From CAVSRC01 sp963743015 (GTDB lineage: Bacteria; Pseudomonadota; Alphaproteobacteria; Rhizobiales; Kaistiaceae), in contig CAVUOD010000031.1 in NCBI GenBank assembly GCA_963743015.1, positions 248,001 through 312,000 of the forward strand: a stretch of 64,000 nucleotides of DNA, in the 5' to 3' direction. The notes beneath the pieces are model-generated. The model did no database searches, was not told where the DNA came from, and worked only from the letters and a program-made list of their open reading frames with translations. The position numbers and the translations under genes were made by a program. Shown here one piece after another: positions 9,916 through 19,090 of this stretch. Within the stretch, counting starts at the first letter, position 1, and the number at the start of each line of letters is the position of its first letter.

Positions 9916-11117
9916 GGGGCGATGCCCCGGGCATGGGCCGCCGCCGAGAGGAAGCCGCTGACCGTCGAGAACATCTCCGGCTCGTCGAGCAGGAAGGAAT
10001 CGTGGCCGCGGTCGGTCTCGATCTCGACGAAGGAGACGCTGGCGCCGGCGGCGTTCAGCGCCCGCACGACCGCCTTGTTCTCCACCGTCGGGAACAGCCA
10101 GTCGGAGGTGAACGAGATGACGCAGAAGCGCGTCTTGGTGCCGAGGAAGGCGTTGGCGAGCCGGCCGCCATGCTCGGCGGCAAGGTCGAAATAGTCCATC
10201 GCCCGCGTCATGTAGAGATAGGAATTGGCGTCGAAGCGGTCGACGAAGGTCGAGCCCTGATGGCGCAGGTAGGATTCGATCTGGAAATCGGCGTCGAAGC
10301 CGAAGGTCGGCTTGTCGCGGTCCTGCAGGTTGCGGCCGAACTTGCGGTGCAGCGCCTCCTCCGACAGGTAGGTGATGTGGGCCGCCATGCGGGCGACCGC
10401 CAGCCCCTTGCGCGGGCTGACGCCGGCGTCGATGTAGCGGCCGCCATGCCAGTCGGGATCGGCCATCACCGCCTGGCGGCCGACCTCGTCGAAGGCGATG
10501 TTCTGCGAGGAATGGCGGGCGCCGGTGGCGATCGGCAGGGCCGAGAAGACGCGCTCGGGATAGCTCGCCGCCCATTGCAGCACCTGCATGCCGCCGAGCG
10601 AGCCGCCGGCGACCGAGAACAGCGTGTCGATGCCCAGCCGGTCGACGAGCATGGCCTGGGCGCGGACCATGTCGCCCACGGTGATCACCGGCAGGTCGAG
10701 GCCATAGGCGCGGCCGGTCGCCGGATTGGTCGAGGCCGGGCCGGTGGTGCCCATGCAGCTGCCGACCACGTTCGAACAGATGACGAAGTAGCGGTCGGTG
10801 TCGATGGGCTTGCCGGGGCCGACCATCAGGTTCCACCAGCCGGGCTTGCCGGTCACCGGGTTGTCGCTGGCGGCGTGCTGGTCGCCGGTCAGCGCGTGGC
10901 AGACGAGGATGGCGTTCGAGCGCTCCCGGTTGAGCGTGCCGTAGGTCTGATAGGCGATCTGCAGGTTCTCGAGGCTGTGGCCGGAATCGAGCGCCAGCGG
11001 CTGATCGGCGGCGAAGGTCGCGACCAGGCTCGACGGGGTCTCGACTTCGTTGCGGGCGGCCTCCACCCGGCCCGTGGCGCGAGCCTGGTCGGAATCGGGG
11101 AGCGGGGTCGTCGCCAT
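9912..11117 (-). CDS. metX: Homoserine O-acyltransferase MetX
   Basis: Activates homoserine by O-acylation (acetyl in the classic family; some members use succinyl), the first step of methionine synthesis. It is a 401-residue alpha/beta hydrolase fold. The nucleophile Ser lies in AGGSLGGMQVLQW, the acid Asp in SFTSDWLFP, and the His in TDRGHDSFLL. The NVVGSCMGTTGPAS segment is diagnostic. A good promoter lies about 45-75 bases upstream of the start, and the predicted leader is only about 40 nt. Confidence 0.94.
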   Translation of the reverse strand: MATTPLPDSDQARATGRVEAARNEVETPSSLVATFAADQPLALDSGHSLENLQIAYQTYGTLNRERSNAILVCHALTGDQHAASDNPVTGKPGWWNLMVGPGKPIDTDRYFVICSNVVGSCMGTTGPASTNPATGRAYGLDLPVITVGDMVRAQAMLVDRLGIDTLFSVAGGSLGGMQVLQWAASYPERVFSALPIATGARHSSQNIAFDEVGRQAVMADPDWHGGRYIDAGVSPRKGLAVARMAAHITYLSEEALHRKFGRNLQDRDKPTFGFDADFQIESYLRHQGSTFVDRFDANSYLYMTRAMDYFDLAAEHGGRLANAFLGTKTRFCVISFTSDWLFPTVENKAVVRALNAAGASVSFVEIETDRGHDSFLLDEPEMFSTVSGFLSAAAHARGIAP

Positions 11118-11162
11118 GGCTGCCGCTGAACGTCTTCGCGCTTTGCCGGAAAAGTGGCCGAT

Positions 11163-11191
11163 TAGCTAGAAGTCGCACCCCTGACTGTCAA
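11163..11191 (-). promoter_or_regulatory. Predicted metX promoter
   Basis: On the minus strand, TTGACA (11191-11186), a 17-base spacer, and TAGCTA (11168-11163). Predicted start is near 11156, leaving about 40 nt before the metX ATG at 11117. That is too short for a SAM-II riboswitch, and I see no such motif. Confidence 0.6.
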
Positions 11192-11286
11192 TGTTTTCTT
11201 TGATTTCAGCGGGTTCCTTGCCTATGAGTCTGCCCGCCGGCCGACCCTCACGGGCCGGCAACCAACCGTCATCGGGAGCCTTTGAA

Positions 11287-12407
11287 ATGAGCGCGCCGAT
11301 TGCGCCGATGCCGCACCAGGGTGTCCTGGCGATTGCGCCATACATCCCCGGAAAATCCACGGCAACCGGCGGGGCCAAGCTCCACAAGCTGTCGTCGAAC
11401 GAAACACCGCTGGGCGCTTCGCCCGCAGCCGTCGCCGCCTACAAGGCGGTCGCCGAGCGGCTCGAGCACTATCCGGACGGAGCGTCGACGGCGCTGCGCC
11501 ACGCGATTGCGGCGGCGCACGGCCTCAATCCGGAGCGCATCGTCTGCGGCGCCGGTTCCGACGAGATCCTGCACCTCATCGCCAACGCCTATATCGGCCC
11601 CGGCGACGAGGCGATCCACACCGAATACGGCTTCCTGGTCTATCCCATTGCCATCCGCTCGATGGGCGGCACGCCGGTGGTGGCGCCGGAGAGGGACCTG
11701 ACCACGGACGTGGATGCGATCCTCGCGCTGGTCGAGCGACAAGACGCGCGTCGTCTTCCTCGCCAACCCGAACAATCCGACCGGCACCTATGTTCCGTTC
11801 AGCGAGGTCCGCCGACTGCATGCCGGCGCTGCCCGCCCGCGTGCTGCTGGTGCTCGATGCGGCCTATGCCGAATATGTCCGCCGCAACGATTACGAGAGC
11901 GGCATCGAGCTTGCCGGCAGCGCGCCCAACGTCATCATGACGCGCACCTTCTCGAAGATCTACGGACTGGCCGGCTTGCGTCTGGGCTGGTGCTACGGAC
12001 CGGCGCCGGTGATCGACGCGCTGAACCGCATCCGGGGGCCGTTCAACGTATCGGCGGCGGCGATCGCGGCGGGCGCGGCGGCGATTAGCGACAGCGCGCA
12101 TGTCGCCCGCGCCGCCGAGCACAATGCGCTGTGGCTGCCGAAGGTCAGCGAGGCGCTCGGGCGCCTCGGCCTGACCGTGACGCCGAGCGTCGGCAATTTC
12201 ATCCTGATCCACTTTCCCGACGAGGCTGGCAGAGGCGCGCCGGATGCCGATGCCTGGCTGCTCGATCGCGGCATCGTGCTGCGCCGCATGGAAGCCTATG
12301 GGCTGCCCAATGCGCTGCGCATGACCATCGGCTCCGAGGAGGCCAACGAGGCCGTCATCGCCGCGCTCGGCGCGTTCCTGGGGAAGAAGCCGGCGGGGCG
12401 ATCGTGA
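11287..12407 (+). CDS. hisC: Histidinol-phosphate aminotransferase, two indels
   Basis: PLP-dependent fold-type I aminotransferase; next to tyrC it may also act on aromatic substrates. Marks: LHKLSSNETPLGASP near the start, YPDGASTALRHAIA, NPNNPTGTYV, and the PLP lysine in TFSKIYGLAGLRLGW; the C terminus has LRMTIGSEEANEAV. Two +1 insertions (near 11735 and 11826, the second gg for g) split the frame. Removal gives 372 residues, the family size. ATG 11287 (MSAPIAPMPHQG) is chosen because the upstream in-frame residues do not resemble the family. Confidence 0.92.
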
Positions 12408-12427
12408 TGTCAGCGTTGGTTTGGGGG

Positions 12428-12560
12428 TCCCCTCCCCCCTTGCGGGGGAGGGAAAGGGAGAGGGGTCAAGGCACGGCCTTCCCGATACCCCCCTCTGGCT
12501 GCGCTAGGCTCGGCTTCGCCCTCGCCAAGCTCCGCCGTCTCCCCCGCAAGGGGGGAGAGG
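12428..12560. repeat. Intergenic palindromic repeat, copy A
   Basis: Two opposed G/C-rich hairpins, ctcccccttgcgggggag and ctcccccgcaaggggggag, frame a C/T-G/A-rich core between hisC and tyrC. Related copies occur at 13611, 38705, 41962, 48184, 48413 and 51893. Confidence 0.7.
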
Positions 12561-12591
12561 GTGCCGCGGCGATTGGAGAAGGCCGCATCTC

Positions 12592-13526
12592 ATGACGAGC
12601 CCGTCTTCCAGCGCCTGGCGCTCATCGGCATCGGCCTCATCGGCGCGTCGATCGCGCTTGCCGCGCGGCGGGGGAATCTCGCGCGCCACATCGCCATTTC
12701 GACGCGCAGCGCAGCGACGCTCGCCCGCGCGGAGGAGCTGAAGCTCGGCGACAGCTATCACGCCGACCCGGCGGAGGCTGTGCGCGAGGCCGATTGCGTC
12801 GTCCTGTGCATTCCCGTCGGCGCCTATGGCGCCGTCACCCGGACAATCGCCGGCGCGCTCAAGGGAGGCGCCATCGTCTCCGATGTCGGCTCGGTCAAGG
12901 CCTCGGTCATTGCCCAGGTGCAGCCCCATCTTCCCGCAGGCGTCCATTTCGTGCCGGCACATCCGGTCGCCGGCACGGAATATTCCGGCCCCGACGCCGG
13001 CTTTGCCGAGCTCTTCGACAATCGCTGGTGCATCCTCACGCCGCCGCCCGGGACCGACCAACAAGCGCTTGAAACGACCCTCGACTTCTGGCGGCGTCTG
13101 GGCGCCAATGTCGAGGTGATGGAGGCCGAACATCACGATCTGGTGCTCGCCATCACCAGCCACGTGCCGCATCTCATCGCCTACAACATCGTCGGCACCG
13201 CCGCCGATCTCGAGACCGTCACCCAATCGGAGGTGATGAAGTTCTCGGCCGGCGGCTTCCGCGACTTCACCCGCATCGCCGCCTCCGACCCGACCATGTG
13301 GCGCGATGTCTTCCTCAACAATCGCGAGGCGGTGCTGGAGATGCTCGGCCGCTTCATGGAGGACCTGACCGCGTTGCAGCGGCTCATCCGCTACGGCGAG
13401 GGCGACAAGCTGTTCGACCTGTTCACGCGCACGCGCGCCATCCGCCGCGGCATCATCGCCGCCGGCCAGGAGACCGCGGCGCCCGACTTCGGCCGCCCGC
13501 ACGGCAAGGGTGACGCGGCGGAATAG
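12592..13526 (+). CDS. tyrC: Prephenate/arogenate dehydrogenase, indel near the start
   Basis: NAD(P)-dependent dehydrogenase of tyrosine synthesis. The nucleotide-binding loop is LALIGIGLIGASIALAARR; further marks are CVVLCIPVGAYG, VSDVGSVKASVI, HFVPAHPVAGTEYSGP (substrate-site His), AITSHVPHLIAYN and FSAGGFRDFTRIAASDP. The ATG at 12592 starts MT, then one base is missing before EPVFQRLALIG; restoring it gives 311 residues. Without the correction the open frame begins at a GTG at 12561 inside the palindromic repeat, which is unlikely. It follows hisC, as in many Hyphomicrobiales. Confidence 0.92.
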
Positions 13527-13610
13527 CTGCCTACGCGGGAGCGTTTCCGAAGCGCTACCTACCAGGTGCGAAGAGCCAGCGGGTATTGCTTCGCAATGCG
13601 ACTCGGTCTT

Positions 13611-13736
13611 CTCCCTCCCCTGAAAGGGGAGGGTCGGCGCAAAGCGCCGGGGAGGGGTCGCCATCGTTCTGGCCAATGACCCCCACCCGGTCGGCTGTGC
13701 CGACCGACCTCCCCCTTTCAGGGGGAGGAGAAGAGG
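13611..13736. repeat. Intergenic palindromic repeat, copy B
   Basis: Nested inverted repeats: ctcccctgaaaggggag, a ccggcg-type inner hairpin (cggcgcaaagcgccg), ggtcggctgtgccgacc, and a distal ctccccctttcagggggag. It lies between the ends of tyrC and the convergent DUF2125 gene, so it could also end transcription from both sides. Confidence 0.7.
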
Positions 13737-13761
13737 AAAGCGTTGGCCCAGCGCGCCAAGG

Positions 13762-14802
13762 TCAGAACCTTATCGGCGGGATGACGAGGCCGACCGGAAA
13801 GATACCGACGCTGACCGCGCCGTTGTTGACGACGACCGTCGTCTGCCGGGCCGGCCCGTCGGGGGTGTTGACGGGAATGGTCAGGGCCCAGACCACGGCC
13901 AGGATCTTGTTGGCATCCTTGGCCGCGCCCGGCTTGATCGCCTCGGCCAGCGCGACGAAGGCCTGCGGGTTGTTGAGGCGCACATTGAGCTTGCCCGAGA
14001 GCAGGCCGTTGGCGGCAAGCGTCAGTTGCCCGTCGGCATCGGCGATGGCGCCGCCGGCGGCAAAGCGCAGGCGGTCGATATGCATGGTGCCGCCGGCCTT
14101 GGCCCAGGCGCGCAGCCTGGCGCGCGGATCGGTGCCGAGCGAGTTGCCGAAATCGAGGGCGGTGATCGCGGCGTCGAGGTCGATTGCCGGAATCGCCTGG
14201 CCGTTGCTGCGCACCACCTTGAGGTCGCGCGTGCTGGCGGAGAAGCGATAGGCGTTGCTGGCGGCCGGTGCGGCGGAGGCTTCGGCGAGATCGGCAGTGA
14301 GCGCCTTCACCGGCACGACGGGGCCGCCGGCGCTGGAAAAGTCGAGGCTGTGGAAGATGGCGGTGGCGCTCTTGAGGCCGCCGAGGGTGGCGGTGGCCGT
14401 GGTGGTGGCGTCCGACCATTGGGTGGTGACGGCAATGCCGGAGGGCGGCGCGTTGACGACCAGCGGGCTTACCAGCGTCGCCTCGACATAGCCGGGCTGG
14501 TAGAGCGGGGCGCTCGCCTGCAGCCCGCCAAGGGCGGCCGAGAGGCGCTCGCCGGTGCCCTCCGGTCCGTCGCCATAGGCGGCGCGGGTGCAGCCGAAAT
14601 CGAGCCGCAGGGGGAAGCCGCCGAGGGTCTCTCCGGCGCAGCCGAAACGGCCGCCGGCAACCGTCCGCGTGGTGACGCGGTCGATCGCCGCGCGGGCGAT
14701 CTCCTGGGTGGCATACCAGTAGCCGATCCACAGAACGGGGACGGCCACAAGGATGCCGATGAGCCAGCCCCGCCAGGGGCTGCGCCGTTTCCTGTTCGTC
14801 AT
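13762..14802 (-). CDS. DUF2125 family membrane-anchored periplasmic protein
   Basis: A 346-residue protein with a basic N terminus (MTNRKRRSPWRG) and one membrane segment (WLIGILVAVPVLWIGYWYA, about residues 12-30), then a long periplasmic region rich in beta strands. The segment GRFGCAGETLGGFPLRLDFGC carries the paired cysteines and the GFPLR pattern typical of DUF2125. The function is unknown; the form resembles large lipid-contacting periplasmic proteins, which is inference. ATG 14802 is used because residues upstream are low-complexity. It is divergent from the cyclotransferase gene. Confidence 0.85.
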   Translation of the reverse strand: MTNRKRRSPWRGWLIGILVAVPVLWIGYWYATQEIARAAIDRVTTRTVAGGRFGCAGETLGGFPLRLDFGCTRAAYGDGPEGTGERLSAALGGLQASAPLYQPGYVEATLVSPLVVNAPPSGIAVTTQWSDATTTATATLGGLKSATAIFHSLDFSSAGGPVVPVKALTADLAEASAAPAASNAYRFSASTRDLKVVRSNGQAIPAIDLDAAITALDFGNSLGTDPRARLRAWAKAGGTMHIDRLRFAAGGAIADADGQLTLAANGLLSGKLNVRLNNPQAFVALAEAIKPGAAKDANKILAVVWALTIPVNTPDGPARQTTVVVNNGAVSVGIFPVGLVIPPIRF

Positions 14803-14878
14803 CGAAAAGTTCCGCGTTTGCTTCTGACCTGCTGCCTTGCTAGAGCGCCGGTTTCCCTGGTTCGGGCGCGCTCCCCTC

Positions 14879-15412
14879 ATGTCGGATTTCTGGGTATTTG
14901 GCTATGGCTCGCTGATGTGGCGGCCGGGCTTCGATTATGTCGAACAGGCGCCGGCCCGGCTCAATGGCCTGCATCGCGCGCTCTGTGTCTATTCCTGGGT
15001 CCACCGCGGCACGCCCGAAAGGCCGGGGCTGGTGCTCGGGCTCGACCGTGGCGGCGCGTGTCGCGGGGTCGCCTACCGGGTCGCGGCGAAAAGCCGCGAA
15101 TCGGTGCTCGCCTATCTCAGGCAGCGCGAGCTGGTAACCGGGGTCTATCGCGAGGTATGGCGGACGATCCGCTTTGCCGACCGCAGTCGTCCGCCGGTCA
15201 AGGCGCTGACCTACCTCGCCGAGCGCGACCATGTGCAATATGCCGGCCGTCTGCCGCGCGAGCGGCTGCTGGCAATCGTCAGCGACGGCGCCGGGCAATC
15301 GGGCGCCAACCGCGATTACGTCATCGCCACGGCGGCGCATCTCGAGGCGCTGGGTCTCAGCGACCCGCTGCTCGCCTGGCTGGCGGCGGCCCTGCAGGAA
15401 CCGAAGGGGTGA
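14879..15412 (+). CDS. Gamma-glutamylcyclotransferase, ChaC-like
   Basis: A 177-residue cyclotransferase-fold protein that by family releases 5-oxoproline from gamma-glutamyl substrates such as glutathione. VFGYGSLMWRPGF is the substrate-loop motif at residues 6-18; Glu116, the expected catalytic base, fits the RPPVKALTYLAER region. WVHRGTPERPGLVLGL and SGANRDYVIATAAHLEALG are typical ChaC-like blocks. The stop is 11 bases from that of the convergent SOS-controlled gene. Confidence 0.86.
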   Translation: MSDFWVFGYGSLMWRPGFDYVEQAPARLNGLHRALCVYSWVHRGTPERPGLVLGLDRGGACRGVAYRVAAKSRESVLAYLRQRELVTGVYREVWRTIRFADRSRPPVKALTYLAERDHVQYAGRLPRERLLAIVSDGAGQSGANRDYVIATAAHLEALGLSDPLLAWLAAALQEPKG

Positions 15413-15423
15413 AACCACGCGCC

Positions 15424-15804
15424 TCAGGCGGCAAGCTGCATGGACAGCGCGGCCAGGTCGGCGACGACGGCGCGCCGTTCCACCTCGCTGCCGGCAAGCA
15501 GATGGACCAGGCACAGCGTCTGCCGGTCGGCAGGCGGCGGCCAGGCGAGGTCGGCCACCGGGCCGATGCGGCCGAGGGCGTCCACCGTGACCACCGTGCG
15601 GGCGGCCAGCCGCCCGGAGGGCACCGGTTCGGCAAGCACCGCAACGACGCAGCGAAAGTCCTCCAGCGCCTCGCCGCTCACCAGCGTGAACAGGTAGCGC
15701 CGGCCGGAGCGGCCGCGAAAATAATGGAAGCGGTCGCCGAGCCCCGCCTTTAGCGGGATCTCTGGCGGGTGATCCGAGAGGAGAGGCGGAGCGACGGCGA
15801 CCAT
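15424..15804 (-). CDS. Conserved hypothetical protein, SOS-box controlled
   Basis: A 126-residue soluble protein without a domain I recognise. It begins MVAVAPPLLSDHPPEIPLKA and contains RFHYFRGRSGRRYLFTLVSG and RQTLCLVHLLAG. ATG 15804 is chosen over 15840 because an SOS box and -10 box lie between the two, so 15840 would not be transcribed. The box suggests induction on DNA damage. Known alphaproteobacterial SOS genes include many small proteins of unknown role, so no function is proposed. It is convergent with the cyclotransferase gene and followed upstream by plsC on the same strand. Confidence 0.75.
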   Translation of the reverse strand: MVAVAPPLLSDHPPEIPLKAGLGDRFHYFRGRSGRRYLFTLVSGEALEDFRCVVAVLAEPVPSGRLAARTVVTVDALGRIGPVADLAWPPPADRQTLCLVHLLAGSEVERRAVVADLAALSMQLAA

Positions 15805-15806
15805 GA

Positions 15807-15840
15807 GAACAAAAGTAGAACGTTGTTGACGTGAGTGCAA
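15807..15840 (-). promoter_or_regulatory. SOS (LexA) box over a predicted leaderless promoter
   Basis: GAAC-aaaagta-GAAC at 15807-15821 (GTTC-N7-GTTC on the minus strand) matches the alphaproteobacterial LexA operator exactly. On the minus strand a -35 TTGCAC (15840-15835), a 17-base spacer and a -10 TACTTT (15817-15812) place the start within a base or two of the ATG at 15804. LexA would cover the -10 box. The mRNA would be leaderless. Confidence 0.75.
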
Positions 15841-15873
15841 CCCATCCCATCCAATTCCGACAAAAAAGAGTCC

Positions 15874-16653
15874 TTACCCGGTAGTTTTGGCAAGGCGCGC
15901 CGCCGCGGCGGCGGGCAGCGGAGGGGCTGGCGTGGCCGCGGCCGCCTCGGCCATGAGGCGGTCGGCGGCGGCTTCGACGGTTGATTCGAGGCGGGCAAGG
16001 AAGGCGCGCGAATCAAGGCCGGGAGGAATCGCGGCGAGGAATTCGAGGATGATCGTGCCGGGGTGGCGGGTGACCTTGCGCCGCGGCCAGTAGAGGCCGG
16101 AGTTGAGCGCCGCGGGCACCACCGGTACGCCCAGCGTCTTGTAGAGCAGCGCAACGCCGGTCTGGTAGTCGGGCGGGGCGCCGGGCGGCCGGCGCGTGCC
16201 TTCCGGGAACATGATGACCTGGCGGCCCTTGGCGATTTCCTGGCGCGCGCGCTCGGCCAGTGCCCTGAGCGCCGCCGTCTTGCCCTTGCGATCGACGTGG
16301 ATCATGCCGGCATGGCGCGTATAGGCGCCGAAGACCGGGATGCGGGCGAGCTCCTCCTTCATCACATAGGTCGGGTTGGGCAGGATCGGCAGCAGCGCCA
16401 GCGTCTCCCAGGCGGACTGGTGCTTGCAGGCGATGAGCGCGCCGCCCGGCGGCAGGTTGTCGAGGCCGCGCACCTCGTGCGCCGTGCCGGCGATCGTGCG
16501 CAACAGCCAGGTCATGCCGCGCCCCCACACGCGCACCACGTTCATCGCCTTCTCCTGGGGCAGGAAGAAGTAGACGGGCAGCGTCACAAGCATGAGCCCG
16601 ACGGTCCACAGATAGAAGGCGATGTTGAAGACGAGGGAGCGGAGAGGCAGCAT
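15874..16653 (-). CDS. plsC: 1-acyl-sn-glycerol-3-phosphate acyltransferase
   Basis: Inner-membrane acyltransferase forming phosphatidic acid. It is 259 residues with N-terminal membrane segments (LVFNIAFYLWTVGLMLV, LPVYFFLP). The acyltransferase block I is KHQSAWETLALLP, with Glu in place of the usual Asp of HX4D, a common PlsC variant. Block III is IMFPEGTRRPPGA. MIHVDRKGK and VVPAALNSG are also typical. The Ala/Pro-rich C-terminal 40 residues are lineage-specific. ATG 16653 is 17 bases after the ydcF stop; a start at 16686 would overlap ydcF. Confidence 0.9.
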   Translation of the reverse strand: MLPLRSLVFNIAFYLWTVGLMLVTLPVYFFLPQEKAMNVVRVWGRGMTWLLRTIAGTAHEVRGLDNLPPGGALIACKHQSAWETLALLPILPNPTYVMKEELARIPVFGAYTRHAGMIHVDRKGKTAALRALAERARQEIAKGRQVIMFPEGTRRPPGAPPDYQTGVALLYKTLGVPVVPAALNSGLYWPRRKVTRHPGTIILEFLAAIPPGLDSRAFLARLESTVEAAADRLMAEAAAATPAPPLPAAAAARLAKTTG

Positions 16654-16669
16654 CGGGGCGCTCCCCGGC

Positions 16670-17359
16670 TCAGCCGCTTGCCGCACTGGCGGCAGCGCCG
16701 GCGATCTTCACGCGCGCGGTGGCCAGAAGATACTTGCCGTATTCGCGCACCAGCAGGCCGAAGGCGGCGGCGTCGGCCCACCAGCGGCCAAGATGCAGTT
16801 CGGGATTGGTCACCGGATAGGGAATCAGCTTCACCTTCGGCATGGCCTCGGCCAGTTCGGCCATCGAACGCGGCATGTGATAGTCGCTGGTGACGACGAT
16901 CAGCGAGGTATAGCCCTTCGCCTTCGCCCAGTCGCGCGCCTCCGCCGCATTGCCGGCGGTGTCGCGGGCGGCGCGGCCGAGATCGACGCAACAGGCGAGC
17001 GCCACTTCAAGATCCTTGTCGACGGTGTCGGCGAGCGCCTTGAGGTCGACCGAGGGGTTGACGCCGGAAATCAGCAGCCGCCGGGCACGGCCTTCGGCCA
17101 GCAGGCGGAGGGCGCTGTCGATGCGGGCGCTGCCGCCGGTGAGCGCGACGATTCCCTCGGCGTGGACGTCGGCCGGCACGCGCGTATCGGCAACCTCCGC
17201 GGCGAATGCCACGAAGCCGGCGACAAGGGCAATGCCGCCCAGTCCGGCCAGTACTATGGCGGCACGCGCCAGTTTCATCGGGCCCCGCATCTGCGAACGC
17301 TGCACGGCGGACCATCGGCAAGCCGGCCGGTCCGCTTGATTCGGCAGAACATCGCTCAT
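16670..17359 (-). CDS. YdcF family membrane protein
   Basis: DUF218/YdcF-type protein of 229 residues. One membrane segment (ARAAIVLAGLGGIALVAGFVAFAA) follows a basic stretch near residue 28. The domain shows GIVALTGGSARIDSALRLL, ARRLLISGVNP, DTAGNAAEARDWA and SLIVVTSDYHMPRSMAEL, with the conserved Asp, Asn/Glu and His of the family. These proteins are linked to envelope metabolism, but the reaction is unproven. ATG 17359 lies 44 bases after ftsX; starts at 17290 or 17278 are also possible. It belongs to the ftsE-ftsX-ydcF-plsC run. Confidence 0.82.
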   Translation of the reverse strand: MSDVLPNQADRPACRWSAVQRSQMRGPMKLARAAIVLAGLGGIALVAGFVAFAAEVADTRVPADVHAEGIVALTGGSARIDSALRLLAEGRARRLLISGVNPSVDLKALADTVDKDLEVALACCVDLGRAARDTAGNAAEARDWAKAKGYTSLIVVTSDYHMPRSMAELAEAMPKVKLIPYPVTNPELHLGRWWADAAAFGLLVREYGKYLLATARVKIAGAAASAASG

Positions 17360-17402
17360 TTGCCCAAGCGTTGCAGCGAAAAAAGGCAAGCGGCGGGCAG
17401 GC

Positions 17403-18380
17403 TCAGTCGGCCTCGGCAAGGTAGCGATAGACGGTGAGCCGCGAGGTCAGGGCGGTCATCACCGCAACCAGAAAGGCGATGCCGAGCGCACCGAAATAGC
17501 CGATCGGACCGACGGCGAAGCGTCCGAACAAAGCGGAGACCTGCTGGCCGTCGGCGCCGCCGATCGCCGGCACCACGACGAAGGAGAGCGTGGCGAAGAG
17601 GAAGGCGGCGGCGGCAGCGCCGATGAGGCCGCCGCGCAGCCCGAGGAGCAGGAAATGGCGCTGGAACTCGCGGGCGATGAAGCCGTCCTCGGCGCCGACG
17701 ATATGCAGCACCGAGACCACGCCGCTGTTCACCGCCATGGCGCCGCGGGTGGCGAAGACGACCGAGAGCACGGTTGCCGCGAAGACCAGGCCGAGAATGG
17801 TGAGACCGGCGAAGACGGTGACGCTGGCCATGGATTGCAGGCGCGAGACCCAGCCGGCGTGGCTGTCGAGGGTGGCGCCCTTGACCTGGGCCTTGAGGTG
17901 GGCGGCGAGCGCGGCGAGGTCGGCGGCGCCGGGGCTGACGAGCTTGATGACGATCAACCGCGGGATGGGCAGCGACGACAGGTCGAGACCGGAACCGAGC
18001 CAGGGTTCGAGCAGGCGGTTGGTGGCGTTGCTGTCGAGCACCTGAACGGAGGCGATGCCCGGCGTCTTGCGGGCGATGGCGGCGGCGAGCGACGTCTCGC
18101 GCTGGGTGTCGACGCCGTCGATCGGCAGCACCTGGATGGTGACCTCGCGCTCGACGTCGGTCTGCCAGTCGCGCGAGGCGTCGCGCACCAGGGTCACCGC
18201 GCCGAGCGTCAGGCAGGCAAGGAAGCTCATGATGGCGATGACGACGGTCAGCGCGTTGGCCGAGACGGTGTTCTCCGGCACGAGCTGGTTGGGCCGCTGC
18301 GCCGCCAGCCTGGCCTGGCGGCGCAGGGCGGCGGCCTGGAGCTTCTGGGTGCGGTCGGCGTCGGCGGTGGCGTCAGTCAT
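17403..18380 (-). CDS. ftsX: Cell division protein FtsX
   Basis: Permease-like half of the FtsEX complex, which links ATP binding to septal peptidoglycan hydrolase activation. It is 325 residues with a cytoplasmic N terminus, a first membrane segment (ALTVVIAIMSFLACLTLGA), a periplasmic domain, and three further segments (ASVTVFAGLTILGLVFAATV; LRGGLIGAAAAAFLFATL; YFGALGIAFLVAVMTAL). HIVGAEDGFIAREFQRHFL is the conserved cytoplasmic loop. Its start overlaps the ftsE stop by 8 bases. Confidence 0.92.
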   Translation of the reverse strand: MTDATADADRTQKLQAAALRRQARLAAQRPNQLVPENTVSANALTVVIAIMSFLACLTLGAVTLVRDASRDWQTDVEREVTIQVLPIDGVDTQRETSLAAAIARKTPGIASVQVLDSNATNRLLEPWLGSGLDLSSLPIPRLIVIKLVSPGAADLAALAAHLKAQVKGATLDSHAGWVSRLQSMASVTVFAGLTILGLVFAATVLSVVFATRGAMAVNSGVVSVLHIVGAEDGFIAREFQRHFLLLGLRGGLIGAAAAAFLFATLSFVVVPAIGGADGQQVSALFGRFAVGPIGYFGALGIAFLVAVMTALTSRLTVYRYLAEAD

Positions 18381-19032
18381 AGATGGTCAGCCGCCCTTCT
18401 TCGAGCACCAAACGGCGCGAATCGAACTGGTTCATCAGGGCGATGTCGTGGGTGGCGATGACCACCGAGGTGCCGAGGCGATTGAGCTCGACGAAAAGCC
18501 GCATGAGACGGGCCGCCAGCGGCGGATCGACATTGCCGGTCGGCTCGTCGGCGAGCAGGATCTCGGGCCTGGTGATGAGCGCCCGGGCGATGGCCGCGCG
18601 CTGCTTCTCGCCGCCCGACAGGATCGGCGGCAGAGCGTGCATGCGGTCGCCGAGGCCGACCCAGCGCAGGAGCTCGACCACATCGCCGCGATAGGCCGAT
18701 TCCTCGCGGCCGAGAACACGCAGGGGCAGGGCGACGTTCTCGAAGGTGGTCAGGTGATCGAGCAGGCGGAAATCCTGGAAGACGACGCCGATGCGCCGGC
18801 GTACCGAAGGCAGCTCGGCGCGGCCGATCGACGATACGTCGCGGCCGAAGAAGGAAAGCAGGCCGCGGGTCGGCCTGAGCGCCAGGAAGAACAGGCGGAT
18901 GAGCGTCGTCTTGCCGGCGCCCGACGGGCCGGTCAGGAACTGGAACGATTTCGGCTCGATCTGGAAGGTCAGATCGCGCAGCACCTCCGGTCCCATGCCG
19001 TAGCGCAGTCCGACATTCTCGAAACGGATCAC
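18373..19032 (-). CDS. ftsE: Cell division ATP-binding protein FtsE
   Basis: ABC-type ATPase of FtsEX, 219 residues. Walker A is GPSGAGKTTL, the Q-loop VFQDFRLLDHL, the signature LSGGEKQRAAIARAL, Walker B ILLADEPTGNVDP, and the switch histidine is in VVIATHDIALM. A CtrA box 59-74 bases upstream suggests cell-cycle control. It is divergent from the zinc-finger gene across 173 bases. Confidence 0.94.
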   Translation of the reverse strand: MIRFENVGLRYGMGPEVLRDLTFQIEPKSFQFLTGPSGAGKTTLIRLFFLALRPTRGLLSFFGRDVSSIGRAELPSVRRRIGVVFQDFRLLDHLTTFENVALPLRVLGREESAYRGDVVELLRWVGLGDRMHALPPILSGGEKQRAAIARALITRPEILLADEPTGNVDPPLAARLMRLFVELNRLGTSVVIATHDIALMNQFDSRRLVLEEGRLTIYD

Positions 19033-19090
19033 GTCGTTGTCCCGTCAATCCCCGTGGCCGGTGGCGTTATCCACTCTTGCAAGGTCCCTG

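Noticed and set aside
11118..11200. SAM-II riboswitch upstream of metX
   Set aside because: The predicted promoter leaves only about 40 nt of leader and the expected pseudoknot elements are not visible.
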